This document shows positions 10,067 through 19,086 of a stretch of DNA of 21,591 nt, piece after piece (positions within the stretch are counted from its first letter, which is position 1; each line of letters opens with the position of its first letter). Below the pieces are notes generated by a model. The model was not told where the DNA came from. It saw nothing but the letters and a program-made list of their open reading frames with translations, and made no database searches. This DNA comes from Pelargonium cotyledonis (lineage: Eukaryota; Streptophyta; Magnoliopsida; Geraniales; Geraniaceae): NCBI GenBank assembly GCA_036897625.1, contig JAYMTA010001136.1, positions 1 to 21,591 on the forward strand, given 5' to 3'. The translations under genes and the position numbers were made by a program.

Positions 10067-13000
10067 ATGGCTACGAGTTTTGATCGGTGGGAGAAGGATC
10101 CTTTCTTCTCTGTGGCTGAGGAAGTTCAGGAATCCGCAGACAGGTACTTGTTTTATTGGTTGGGTCAATGAATGTTTTTGTGCATTTGGCAATTTTTTTG
10201 TTGGGTTTTGGACCAATTGCTTGGAAATGTATATTTTTTGAATCTTAGCGCTTGCATTTTTTCGGAACTGGCTTTGGATTTGATCAAATGGTTGCTAATT
10301 TGAGACTGCTTTCAGCAGGGAAATGTTGCGTTAGGGTTTTGTTAGCAATCTGTGTTAATTGTTTGTTGTTCTTAGTTTTCTGATTATTTGTTTTGTTTTT
10401 ACCCATTGAAAGGATGGAGTCAACATACAGAACATGGATTCACTCTAAGAAAGATACTTCCAGTATGTGGAATTCTGAGGAGCTATGCAGGGACCTGCGT
10501 ACTGCCCTTGGCACCACCAAATGGCAGGTCAGCTCTCTCTCTCTCAAATTCATTAGCAGCTATGGTGCACTTGGTGTTTAGTTATTTGGAGCTGTGACTT
10601 AGCATTAGCGTGGTGAATGTTAGATTGATTGCTTTTTGGCTGGGAATGCAGTTAGAAGAGTTTGAACGAGCTGTTATCTCAAGTTACAGTAATGGCCATG
10701 CAGATGATGCAAGGGACAGGCACCATGAATTCATTGTCGCTATTACAGACCAAATTTCAAGAATTGAAAGTTCCTTACAACAATCGGCCCTTGCAGATGG
10801 GAAGCCACCACTACCATGGGTGCGTTTGGATGAAGGTGAAAGCAATGAACTTGCTTTGTTTCTTTCAGGTCCTTTAGCATCCGAAGACAGAACTATGGCA
10901 GCGAATCTTGTCAGGGACAATCAGAACCTAGAATTGTTGAATAAAGAGTTAGAACCTGCAGTTACTAAGAGATCGTGCCAATTAGCTGAGCTTGGAAACT
11001 TGGAGGTTAGGGGACAGAAGTCTAATGGGCATAGGAGGACAGCTAGTGCAGATGCTGATATTGGTGCTTGGAATATTTCTATCGATGACGGTTATCCACA
11101 AAATTCCATCATTGCACAGCCTGTAGTTCCCCCTCGGAAGATACCAAGTGTCTCGGGGTTCTTAAATAACATGGGAAATGCTTCCAAGGTCAAGTGGCCA
11201 AAAAATGGTTTTAGGAAGTGGAAGATAATGGATAGTCAAGAAGCTGATTCTTTGTTGGTGGAATCTTCTCAGTTGCCTAGGGTGAGTACTAAATATGGTT
11301 AAACATGTAGACTGAATCACATTGAATGTATTGTGTCTAATGATTGTTATTCCATCTTTTATTCTCAAGGGTATCAACACATGTTATGAAAGAAGTAAGA
11401 GCTGTCTGGACAGCTGTGATGATTGTTATGATAAACAACTTTACGGTTGGTATGGAGCTCTACAGAGACAGCTTCAGAGGTCTCAGTATCAAATGCAATA
11501 TAATCGGCTTATTCAACTCTCTCTTTGGGTTGTTTTGGTTTGCTTGATCGGTAAGCTTGCCTATACTTTGCCACTTCTCTTGTTTGTTTATATTTATACA
11601 TGTTTATAGTCAACCTGTTCAATAGACACTTCGGATTGTTCTTGTTCGCTTGACGGATGAGATAGATGGTGCTATGTCATTCACTAGTTTTATTTATTTA
11701 TTTATTTATTTTGTATATATGTGTGTTTTGTTGGCTCGTTCAAGTGCCTCTTTAGTTCATGCAATTTCCTTGTCACTTGACGGGAGTTGACTTTTAGAGT
11801 TTGTTCGCTACCCAAAACTGAAAGAAATAGATTGATGGAAAATGGTCATATGGCAAGGCATGTGACCAATGGTCCCATATAAAGGATAATTGTCATGTAA
11901 ATTACCTTAAAATCACATAACTATCCTGAACTTTGTTTTCCATTGCAAAACTGCCTTGTTTTTCTACCCTTGCATCACATAACTGACTTGTACTTTATGT
12001 CAAAATCATATAATTATCCTCAACTTTGCTTTCCATCGCATAACTATCTTTTTTTTTACTCTTGCATCACATAAGTACTGTATTCTTTACCTCAAAATCA
12101 CTTAACTATACCATGAATTTTTTTTTCCATCACATACTTTGTTTTACCCTTGCATAGCATAACTACTCTCAAAATCAAAATGAGAAGCTTAAAACAAACT
12201 GTTTGTATATAAATTAAATTGGGCCTTCAACTATAAGCTCGTTTTAGTTGAGTTGGTCATTAACACGGTATCATAGTCTTTTATTTATTTATTTATTTTA
12301 TATTGACAATACCAACACCTGAAGGGAGCTTGAACTCGAGACCCCGAGGGGACAAGTGCTTAAACCAGTTGCTCTAGTGGCTGTTGATTGACCAAAAGGT
12401 CACAAGTTTGAGTCCCGCTGCCACCACTCTAATTAGATTCAGCACAAGGCAAAAAAAAAGACTTGTGCATGAGTGCTTGGCCCACGTGCAAAGTGATATT
12501 GACCTTGCACATGAGGGGACGTGTTAGAGTATAAAAATTAAATGGGGCATTCAACTATAAAGTTAATCTTTTAGTTAATTTGGTCCTTAACACAAACAAA
12601 TCATGACGTGACGTGGAGGTCTCTCTTTCTATATGATATAACTAAATCTCATATTTGAGCAAGAGAGAAAGATAAAGAAACATGAGGGCGTGGTGGCCAG
12701 ATAAGGCGGGAGTGGTGGGGGCGTGACCTTGAAGTGCTCTAAATATAGGCTGAACCATCGGGTTGTGTCGCGGATAGGAAGGCCGATTTTGAGTAGAGTG
12801 GCTCCTACTCTTCTTTCTCTCTCCTTTGTGTTTTCGTTCTTCCTATCCTATATTTTAGTTAAAATGAGGAATTCAATCAAATGAATGAAGAAAGACAGGT
12901 TTAACTATATTTTTGCAGGGACAAAGATGTATTTCCATGATTAAATCTAAATGTCTTATTAACATATTAGTTTGGTGTAACTTCACATAAATACCCTAAA

Positions 13001-14370
13001 TTATAAGCTTTTTTCATTTAGGTACCTTAAACTATTTTTCACATCATTTAACTCCTCGCTCTTTTAAAATATCAAACCGTCAATTCAGTTTAACAGAATA
13101 TACCCTCTAACACATCACAAGCATGACATATCACTTAATTTTTCTATATTGTCAAAAATACCATTTGAATTGACTTTTATATAATGTTCATGGTTTTACA
13201 GAGTATTTTCATAGTGTTCTTAATTTCCAAACAATGATTCCTAGTGAATTTTATGGCGGTTCATGTACATTTTCCAAAAAAATGTATAATAAATGTATCC
13301 AATTACTTCATAAATTGATTATTTTCCTCATATTTCTAGCATGTTAGCATAAACTCATCAAAAATAATAATTTTATTCCAAAATTGTGGTAAGAAAAAAC
13401 TATGAAGAACCAACAACCATTGGGGTAAGTAGTTTAAGGCATTTTCCATTTGGTCCTCTTGAGGTCTCAGGTTTGAGCCCCTCTTTAGGTGTTGTTGGTA
13501 TTGCCTATAAAAAAAAAAAAATCTATGAGCACTTCTTGAAAATTAAGAATACCATATTTTGGTTACTTTTAAGTGACGGTTTGATATTTTGAAAGTGTAG
13601 GGAATTAGATGATGTGAAAAATAGTTTAGGGTGTCTAAAAAAGCTTATTATTTAGGGTATTTATGTGAAGTTACCCCTATTAGTTTTATGGAAGTGCAAG
13701 ACAGTTATATGATAAACACAAGGTAGCTATGTAATGCAATGGTAAAAGAAGGGTAGTTATGTGTTGGAAAATAAAGTTTAGGATAGTTATATGATTTTGA
13801 GGTAAAGTACATGGCATTTATCTGAAACTTTTCCTTCCTATTTCGTTTACTAGTACTACTACTCACATCATGTCATGACACAGAATGATGTAAGAATCTA
13901 GCCATGCATACAACTCCACACATACACTTATACCATTACAGTTTTGAATTCATCAAAGCCATCATTGATGGGGAGAAAACAATTCCTTGTTTTCTATTTC
14001 ACTCAACCCGTCAAATATGTGATCATATATGAAAGTGCATAAAAACTCGTCTTGTGTGTGTGTCAGAGAGAGAGGTAAGCGGTTGCGGTAAGTTGTAATT
14101 ATTTAATGGCCTTAAAGGAGTTATCACTTCAAGCAAAGTGATTTAGATGTTTCATAAGAAATGTTAATTTAACATAGTTGCATACAACTTTTGCAATTGG
14201 TTACTCAGAGATTTCGTGCACTTTGCAATCCCATTCAGTTTAGTATTGGAATTTGCTACTCTAATTATTGACCTATGGTGGATTTTCTTCTAACAGAGTT
14301 ATTTGTGTTTTTGAAAGCTTATTAGTTATTGGTTATCAATGCAGGATTAGTTGTGTTGCGTGCAATCTAA
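10067..14370 (+). CDS. Tail-anchored syntaxin-6 N-domain protein (plant syntaxin/t-SNARE family), five exons
   Basis: Exons 10067-10143, 10413-10527, 10652-11281, 11370-11550 and 14345-14370, all with GT-AG introns, give 1029 nt or 342 residues. The N-terminus (MATSFDRWEKDPFFSVAEEV, then ESADRMESTYRTW) and the helical stretch to about residue 110 match the syntaxin-6 N-terminal domain of a plant family that in Arabidopsis includes At1g27700, At2g18860 and At4g30240. Residues 275-320 (CYERSKSCLDSCDDCYDKQLYGWYG, RQLQRSQYQMQY) are the conserved block before a C-terminal membrane helix (about 320-342) ending in LRAI. I see no heptad SNARE motif, so it may be a Golgi/TGN trafficking regulator and not a fusogen; that role is inferred. 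The last exon supplies only seven residues and the stop, and lies across a 2794-nt transposon-filled intron. The ending fits the family, which supports this join over reading through to a stop at 11607-11609. A 40-bp tandem duplication lies in the 3' UTR. Confidence 0.85.
11909..12170. repeat. Three tandem sub-terminal repeats of about 92 bp
   Basis: Units at 11909-12001, 12002-12093 and 12094-12170 each start with AAAATCAyaTAAyTATCC-like sequence, continue with a TTTTCCAT segment and carry CCCTTGCATcACATAA-like sequence in the second half. Lengths are 93, 92 and 77 bp. They form the left arm of the foldback element, and a related inverted unit lies at about 13690-13805. Confidence 0.7.
12200..12592 (+). 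mobile_element. TRIM (terminal-repeat retrotransposon in miniature), 393 bp with intact target duplication
   Basis: Direct terminal repeats at 12200-12265 (66 bp) and 12522-12592 (71 bp) both start TGTT and end TTAACA. They share ATAAA, ATTAAAT, GGGC, TTCAACTATAA and TTGGTC-TTAACA blocks. A 5-bp target duplication, CAAAC, flanks the element perfectly (12195-12199 and 12593-12597). Just inside the left repeat is GGTATCATAG (12267-12276), close to the TGGTATCAGAGC primer-binding site complementary to initiator methionine tRNA. A purine-rich tract, TGAGGGGACG (12512-12521), precedes the right repeat. The interior has no protein coding, as expected for a TRIM. It also holds a GGTCACAAGTTTGAGTCCCG stretch (12399-12418) resembling a tRNA B box, perhaps a nested SINE piece. 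Confidence 0.85.
12974..13677. mobile_element. Mutator-like MITE, 704 bp, with 9-bp target duplication
   Basis: The terminal inverted repeats extend about 105 bp. The left end is GGTGTAACTTCACATAAATA at 12974, and the right end, read on the minus strand from 13677, is GGGGTAACTTCACATAAATA. Matching continues through CCCTAAAT-ATAAGCTTTTTT, CTATTTTTCACATCAT and AAAATATCAAACCGTC. The flanks carry a perfect 9-bp duplication, TATTAGTTT (12965-12973 and 13678-13686), the size generated by Mutator-like elements. No transposase is encoded. It sits inside the foldback element and therefore inserted later. Confidence 0.88.
13411..13521 (+). mobile_element. Probable tRNA-derived SINE inside the Mutator-like MITE
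   Basis: The sequence has a box A-like GGGTAAGTAGTTTAAGGC (13423-13440) and, about 30 bp later, a box B-like GGTTTGAGCCC (13470-13480), the RNA polymerase III promoter layout of tRNA-derived SINEs. It ends in an A run (13508-13521). Flanks CTATGAAGAAC (13400-13410) and CTATGAGCAC (13523-13532) look like a decayed target duplication. The 68-codon frame over it is not a gene. The call rests on the promoter boxes and tail. Confidence 0.5.
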
Positions 14371-14400
14371 AATGGTGCTTTATATCCTTCATCCAGTATT

Positions 14401-14480
14401 TTGTGTTTGGTGGATTGTACATCAGGCAGATAGATGACCTTTGTGTTTGGTGGCTTGTACATCAGGCAGATGATCTTAAA
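14401..14480 (+). repeat. 40-bp tandem duplication in the syntaxin-like 3' UTR
   Basis: Two copies at 14401-14440 and 14441-14480 share TTGTGTTTGGTGG-TTGTACATCAGGCAGAT with only small differences at the ends. The repeat starts about 30 nt after the predicted stop codon (14368-14370). The short reading frames across it on both strands are produced by the duplication and have no family resemblance. Confidence 0.8.
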
Positions 14481-15108
14481 GAGCACAGGGTGCACATTTA
14501 TTGTCACTAAATAGAAGTAGAGGTAGATATTACTACTGTATACAGTGTCATGTTGCGACACTCTTGTAAGTGTTGGGTGATAGTTATGACTTTTGTCACA
14601 ACATAGTACACCCTGGGAATTAAACCAGGTCTCTGTCTCTCATCTCCACTTTCTTTTAGTGTCATTGTCTTTCTAATTTTGACCTCTTAGCTCAGCAGCA
14701 AGCTATGTTGTTCTTTTGTAAGAGCTAAATAGAAAGCAGAAAAATGTGTCCACTGTCCACCAAAATGTTACATTTGTGCTATTGCGGCATGTAATATATA
14801 TGTATCCGATTCGAGTTGCACTTGATCTCAATTCTTAACCCACCCCATTTGCAAAGTTTTATAAGCTCTAGAATGTATTATTGCTTTATGTGCACTTGAA
14901 TCATGAATGCAGATGAAAACAGCAGCTGTACTTGTAACATAAAAACAAAGATGAACTGAATTGCATTTTGGGTGAGCGTTTGTTTTATAATCCTACTTGA
15001 AACTTGAAAGACTCAAGTTCCATTCTTGGTTGGTAAATCTTGTGTAGTGGGAGTTTCAGCTTTCACATTCAGTACACATTTCAACTAAAGAAGTGAAAAA
15101 GAGGAAGT
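14481..15108. other. Convergent 3' regions between the syntaxin-like gene and cytochrome b5
   Basis: No coding region is supported. This stretch should hold the 3' end of the plus-strand syntaxin-like transcript and run up to the 3' end of the minus-strand cytochrome b5 transcript. The two genes are tail to tail, about 810 bp apart between stop codons. Confidence 0.5.
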
Positions 15109-15114
15109 TTTATT
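15109..15114 (-). terminator. Probable poly(A) signal AATAAA of cytochrome b5
   Basis: On the minus strand AATAAA lies about 70 nt after the cytochrome b5 stop codon, in an A/T-rich context suitable for a plant near-upstream element. No transcript evidence is available from sequence alone. Confidence 0.4.
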
Positions 15115-15183
15115 AAATCTGAATCAAAACAACAAGAAGATATGATGTAAAGTAGAGAATTGGGAAGAGATGATGAGGTGGTT

Positions 15184-15680
15184 CTAATAGTTGATGTATC
15201 TGTAAGTGAAGTAGGAACCAGCAACAAAGAGTGGAATGATGAACTCCAGCAAATCCAGAGACCTGGGCTCCTCCTTGATCACAAAAGCTTTCATCTCTTT
15301 GGTCTTCGGTTCCTTGGTGCCGCCCGTGGCACCATTTGTCTCCTCCTGGAAAGAGTAACCTTGGAGAACACCAACCTGGTACTTGAAGAGCATGTTCAGA
15401 GCAGCTTTGCTGTGCCCAACATCCTTGAATTCCTTGGTTGCATCTTTCCCAGCAGACTCCAACAGCACATCATCTCCTCCCGGGTGTTCCTCCAAGAACT
15501 TGGTCACATCAAGAACCTGCAGTGAAACCGAAATGAGAACTAACATACAATATATACAAGAAACTTAGAGAGAGAGACGATTGCACGATTACGTACCCTG
15601 CCTTCGACCACGAACCAGCAGTCTTTCTTGGAATTGTGTTTAGCAATCTGAGAAAGAGTAAAAGTTGTTTTGCTGCCCAT
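15184..15680 (-). CDS. CYB5: Cytochrome b5, ER tail-anchored, two exons
   Basis: Exon 1 (15680 down to 15597, MGSKTTFTLSQIAKHN through EGR) joins exon 2 (15516 to 15184) in phase 0 across an 80-nt GT-AG intron, giving 138 residues, the normal length. The heme-binding domain spans about residues 5-80, with axial histidines His39 in EEHPGGDD and His63 in DVGHS. An acidic and lysine-rich linker follows, then a C-terminal membrane helix (about 117-133, LLEFIIPLFVAGSYFTY) and the short tail RYINY, the usual ER tail anchor. It would carry electrons from cytochrome b5 or P450 reductase to desaturases, hydroxylases and some P450s. The gene lies tail to tail with the syntaxin-like gene and in the same direction as the TGD5-like gene. 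The start is the only Met before the conserved core. Which plant CB5 isoform it corresponds to is not clear. Confidence 0.94.
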
Positions 15681-16237
15681 TTTGGATTTTGGGTTTGATG
15701 TGATTTGGAGTGGAGAGAAGAGGCAAAGACTGGGAATAAGTAGGGGAAGGCAAATTCGGCAGAGTTGGGTAGTGACAGTGTGTAGCATGCGAACTACCAC
15801 CGGTGGACTGGTAGGTGCAACCCAGCACGTTCTTGGTAGATTTTACTTCTCTCCACCCCCTCACTCTGCTATTTCATTACATATCATTTTTTGCAACTTT
15901 GATCATGTGTATCACTCACAAACATAATTTCATAAATCAGACATTCTTGTCTTCATCCAATTTTGCACCTAATTCTTTACCTTAGTCAATAATTAAATTT
16001 TGCTTGAAAAAACCCCATGCCAATGTAATGCTCCAAACTAACCTCAAAACACTCTCATGGTATATAATATTAAAATGTTAATTATAACGAAACTAACCAA
16101 TGAAGATGCATGAAAATTAGGTGACTTAGGGTCAGTTGTTAGCTAGGCTCACGTAGCCATCAGCCCTCTTAATAAACATTCCCGTTTTGTTAAATCAAAT
16201 ACTTAATTGGCATTAAAATGATATTAAAATAGTGTAT
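15681..16237. other. Cytochrome b5 promoter side and intergenic DNA
   Basis: Directly upstream of cytochrome b5 (minus strand) is a pyrimidine-rich leader, seen as GGAGTGGAGAGAAGAGGC on the plus strand near 15706. No convincing TATA box is visible. The short plus-strand frame at 15670-15927 is antisense leader sequence. From about 15930 the DNA is AT-rich without features I can name. Confidence 0.4.
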
Positions 16238-16665
16238 GCCGTCGTAGGTATAGCCAGTAATAGACATGGGGATTTCGTAGCTGCCAAGGTTATGGGTTTG
16301 TGTGGTTTTCAGCGACCCTGGGAGGCAGAGATCATTGCGATTCGAGAAGCTTTGAGTTGGCCAAAGGATATGGTTTTCAGCTTGCCATAGTTGAGTCCGA
16401 TGCTTTAACAGTTGTTCACACTGAGCGGGCTTTCAGCTTTGGACGGTGGTATTTTATGTTTGGTTGCAGCGGAATGTTTAGATTTGACTAGCTCGTTTTC
16501 TTTTGTTTCTTTATCTGGGAATCAAGTAACTCATGTTCTCACTAAGCTAGTTTTCTGAATTCTGAGTCCAGTGTTTGATAATAGGATGTTTCTTATCCTC
16601 CAGTAATGTACATCCCTTCTGCTAGCTAATTTATAGTATAAAGTGCTATTTGCTTTCTGAAAAAA
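16238..16665 (+). pseudogene. LINE RNase H-like fragment with 3' end, frameshifted
   Basis: The translation begins AVVGIASNRHGDFVAAKVMG and continues with PWEAEIIAIREALSWPKDM, the typical start of the RNase H-like domain of plant LINE polyproteins. It then shifts frame near 16370-16385, with an in-frame TAG in the old frame, to VESDALTVVH. It shifts again to SFVSLSGNQVTHVLTKLVF (about 16500-16556), the usual domain end. A short untranslated tail and an A-rich end (16659-16665) follow. Only the 3' few hundred bases are present, consistent with 5' truncation during insertion. No target duplication is obvious. It lies between cytochrome b5 and the TGD5-like gene and cannot encode a working enzyme. 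Confidence 0.75.
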
Positions 16666-16957
16666 GTATTCCAAAATAAATGTTCATACTAACAATGTTC
16701 AAATATGCATATTAATTAGAATCATAAACTGTTTTTGATAGACCAAGACTATTCATACTTGACAAACAATTCTTCTACAATTTGTCTGATTCCTCTCAGT
16801 CACTTCAAACTACACAACTGAGAATTGAATGTAAACATAACTTAAGGTTTTGTTTTACCTTATTTCACAGTTCCAAGTCAACAAGTTGATGCATGACGAC
16901 TATTCTCCATTTTGCAGTTTGATCTGCACTTGACAAGCAGTAATACAGATTCCCACG

Positions 16958-19086
16958 TCATTGAGAGGTACGAATATCCTGACTGCTTCTTATAAGTACA
17001 TCCTTTTGCTCCTTGCCGAATTCCATGCCCTGGAATGTGACCCTAGATGACCGATACTGACTTCCAAAGGCACTGCCGAAGCCCCATCCCAGGCCTAGTC
17101 CTACCCCACACCCTCCACCTATAAAACAAAATGACCAACACGAAGATAATTTGCTAAATAAAGATATAATTCCACAAGAAGAACTTCAGAAAATTAAGTG
17201 AACATTTGCTTTAAGCAAAGAGAGAATGAACTGACACACCTGCACCAATACCCAAGATATTCAAAGGCATGCCTGTAGAGATCAAAGATCATAAATTTGT
17301 AATGAGATGACTTGTTCAGATATTAGTTTCCATCGATTAGTAAAAACAATGTTGCAAATTAATATGAAGTTTATATAAGAAGCAAGTTTCTTTTGGAAAT
17401 CCAGTTCAAACAGATACATCAGGCCCTTTAACCTGGGGTAGGAGGCTTTGCCAGTAAATAGTCGAAATAACCAGTACCTATTCAGATACTATATAACCAA
17501 ATCTAAATTGACTATGATGAAAGTGTATGAAGCTAGGCAAAACATAGATTGCATGTGAGATATCACTTTTCAAGCAAGATGCTACAAGTGACAATCCATC
17601 AGTCGCACATACAGATTCAGGGTGGAAAAAGGCACTTCATGTGGCTATTAATTTTCAGTTTCACAACAGGCCACACTAAGAATGCATTCATGATCTTCCT
17701 AATGACTAGGATAGTTAGTTCATCTAAGAGACTGATGTTTGCACTCTACAATGTTTGTCTTTTAGACACATGTCAAGGAATCAGTTCTAAATTTACTATC
17801 AATGACCATCTAATTTCGCCAACACAGAAGCAGAATTCAGGAACTTTGTCCATTTTTACATAACATTATATTCAATGAGAAGCAGTGCAGCACTGCTTTT
17901 GAAAATAAATCAATCTAAATTTGCATTCAGCCACATTGTAAATTACACTCCAAAACAGAAGCACACTAAATGAACTTTGCCAACCTTCAGGAAACCTAAC
18001 ATTGGACAAGCAGCGCGGATGAAGGGAACTCTGTCCATTTCCAGAAATCCTAGCAGGAGTAACTCTGACAAATGGGATAAAGTTGTTGACGTTCTTAAGT
18101 TTCCAACTTAAAGCCTAAGGTGGAGTAGCCCAACAGGTATATGAGGAGCAACTAGACATAGTCTCCAATAACTCTACTAGTTCCAAACTAAGATCAGATG
18201 TCCAACATATTGATAAACTGAGTAACTGACAATCACTAAACCTCACATTTTCCGTTCTTTCAAGAATGTGATTAAGACTTGATTAACTTCACCTATTCTC
18301 CGTTACATGAAGACTTGTCGGGACTTTCTTCTAGATACCAATTAATGTCAAGAAAGGTGCACACTCAGAATGGTTTTCTCCGTCTCAGAAATGACTCAAA
18401 CAAGGAAAAACAATAATGTGAATCTATTTCAAGATAAACATTCAAATGGTCCTGTCCGCATTCTGTTTCACAGAAAAGATCAATAAACAGTATCTTTTAA
18501 CTATCCACCATTGAAAATTTTCATGGACCAATTTACACTTTCAATGAATCAGTTGGGGATTTCAAGAATGACAGCCATATGATGAAACTTTTAGAATAAA
18601 ACCCCTTCTAAATTTAGCCCTTTCATGTGTAACCCCTCCTGAAAGAAAAAACATGGCCAAGATTCCAATGTTCCCTCAACCCCCTTTCAACATTTGAAGA
18701 AATTCGAGGAGAAGAAGCTCCATACATTCCTTACATTACCATTTGTATAGCAAAAATACCAGCAAAATCATTAGAAATTTGTACATGATCTGGGAAGGTA
18801 CAAGGCCTGCTCAATTTGTCCAAACAATACATACAATAAATTTCTAATTACCTCCAACAACACAGCAGCTTGAAATTCATAACTCGAAATAAAAAAAATT
18901 ACTAGCAAGGAGAAGTAGAAAGGATACGGACCTCCAAAACCCCATCCAACGCCGAAACCGCAACCAACCCCGAAACCTGAATACCAAAAAACATATACAA
19001 TTGAGAATTTATATTTTTCTGGAAAATATGTAAATATAGATGAACATACCGAATCCAACACCGGTTCCATTGAAGTTTGTGAGCAT
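16958..19086 (-). CDS. TGD5: TGD5-like small glycine-rich protein, four exons
   Basis: Minus-strand exons 19086-19050 (37 nt), 18976-18932 (45 nt), 17272-17240 (33 nt) and 17118-16958 (161 nt) splice with GT-AG introns to 276 nt, 91 residues. All three introns are phase 1 and split a glycine codon. The protein starts [13 protein letters not shown], runs through glycine-rich hydrophobic repeats ([14 protein letters not shown], then [11 protein letters not shown], then [20 protein letters not shown]) and ends in a charged tail (residues 60-91, [16 protein letters not shown]). This pattern matches TGD5 of Arabidopsis, which works with TGD1, TGD2 and TGD4 at the chloroplast envelope to import ER lipids. 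Neighbouring syntaxin-6-N and TGD5 genes also agree with the recalled Arabidopsis order. The second intron is 1659 nt and holds nothing I recognise. A 5' leader intron ending at the CTACAATC complement (about 19116) is possible; TATATAA lies at 19151-19157 on the minus strand. Confidence 0.85.
17273..18931 (-). other. Long intron 2 of the TGD5-like gene
   Basis: No coding exon, RNA gene or bounded transposon is recognised in this 1.66-kb intron. The plus-strand frame at 17549-17863 has no family resemblance. The donor is GTCCGT, a weaker form than GTAAGT, and the acceptor is TCTCTACAG. Similar short phrases (GGAACTTTGTCCATTT near 17840 and GGAACTCTGTCCATTT near 18027) suggest an old internal duplication. 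Confidence 0.5.

Larger units (their letters stand above)
11884..13823. mobile_element. Foldback-type DNA element inside syntaxin-like intron 4, disrupted by later insertions
   Basis: The left end (from 11884, GGATAATTGTCATGTAAATTACC, then AAAATCACATAACTATCCTGAAC) is matched by an inverted copy at the right end (about 13750-13823, complement GATAAATGCCATGTACTTTACC, then AAAATCATATAACTATCCTAAAC). The left arm carries three tandem units of about 92 bp and the right arm a little over one inverted unit. No clean target duplication was found, so the exact ends are approximate and the superfamily is open (Mutator-like foldback is a guess). It contains the TRIM at 12200-12592 and the MITE at 12974-13677, so it is the oldest layer. 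No coding region is visible. Confidence 0.55.

Noticed and set aside
10610..11302. 230-codon gene starting at 10610
   Set aside because: It is exon 3 of the syntaxin-like gene with intron sequence at each end; the true join points are 10652 and 11281.
11322..11609. Separate 95-codon gene
   Set aside because: Its conserved part is exon 4 of the syntaxin-like gene, with a proper acceptor at 11368-11369; the sequence before that is intron.
12399..12418. tRNA gene suggested by a B-box-like string
   Set aside because: No cloverleaf or acceptor stem can be formed around it; it lies inside the TRIM.
14268..14510. 80-codon plus-strand frame around the last syntaxin-like exon
   Set aside because: It uses a different frame from the 26-nt exon and is extended by the 40-bp duplication.
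15160..15525. 121-codon plus-strand frame
   Set aside because: It is antisense to exon 2 of cytochrome b5 and resembles no family.
17549..17863. 104-codon plus-strand frame
   Set aside because: It lies in TGD5-like intron 2 and shows no domain or conserved motif.
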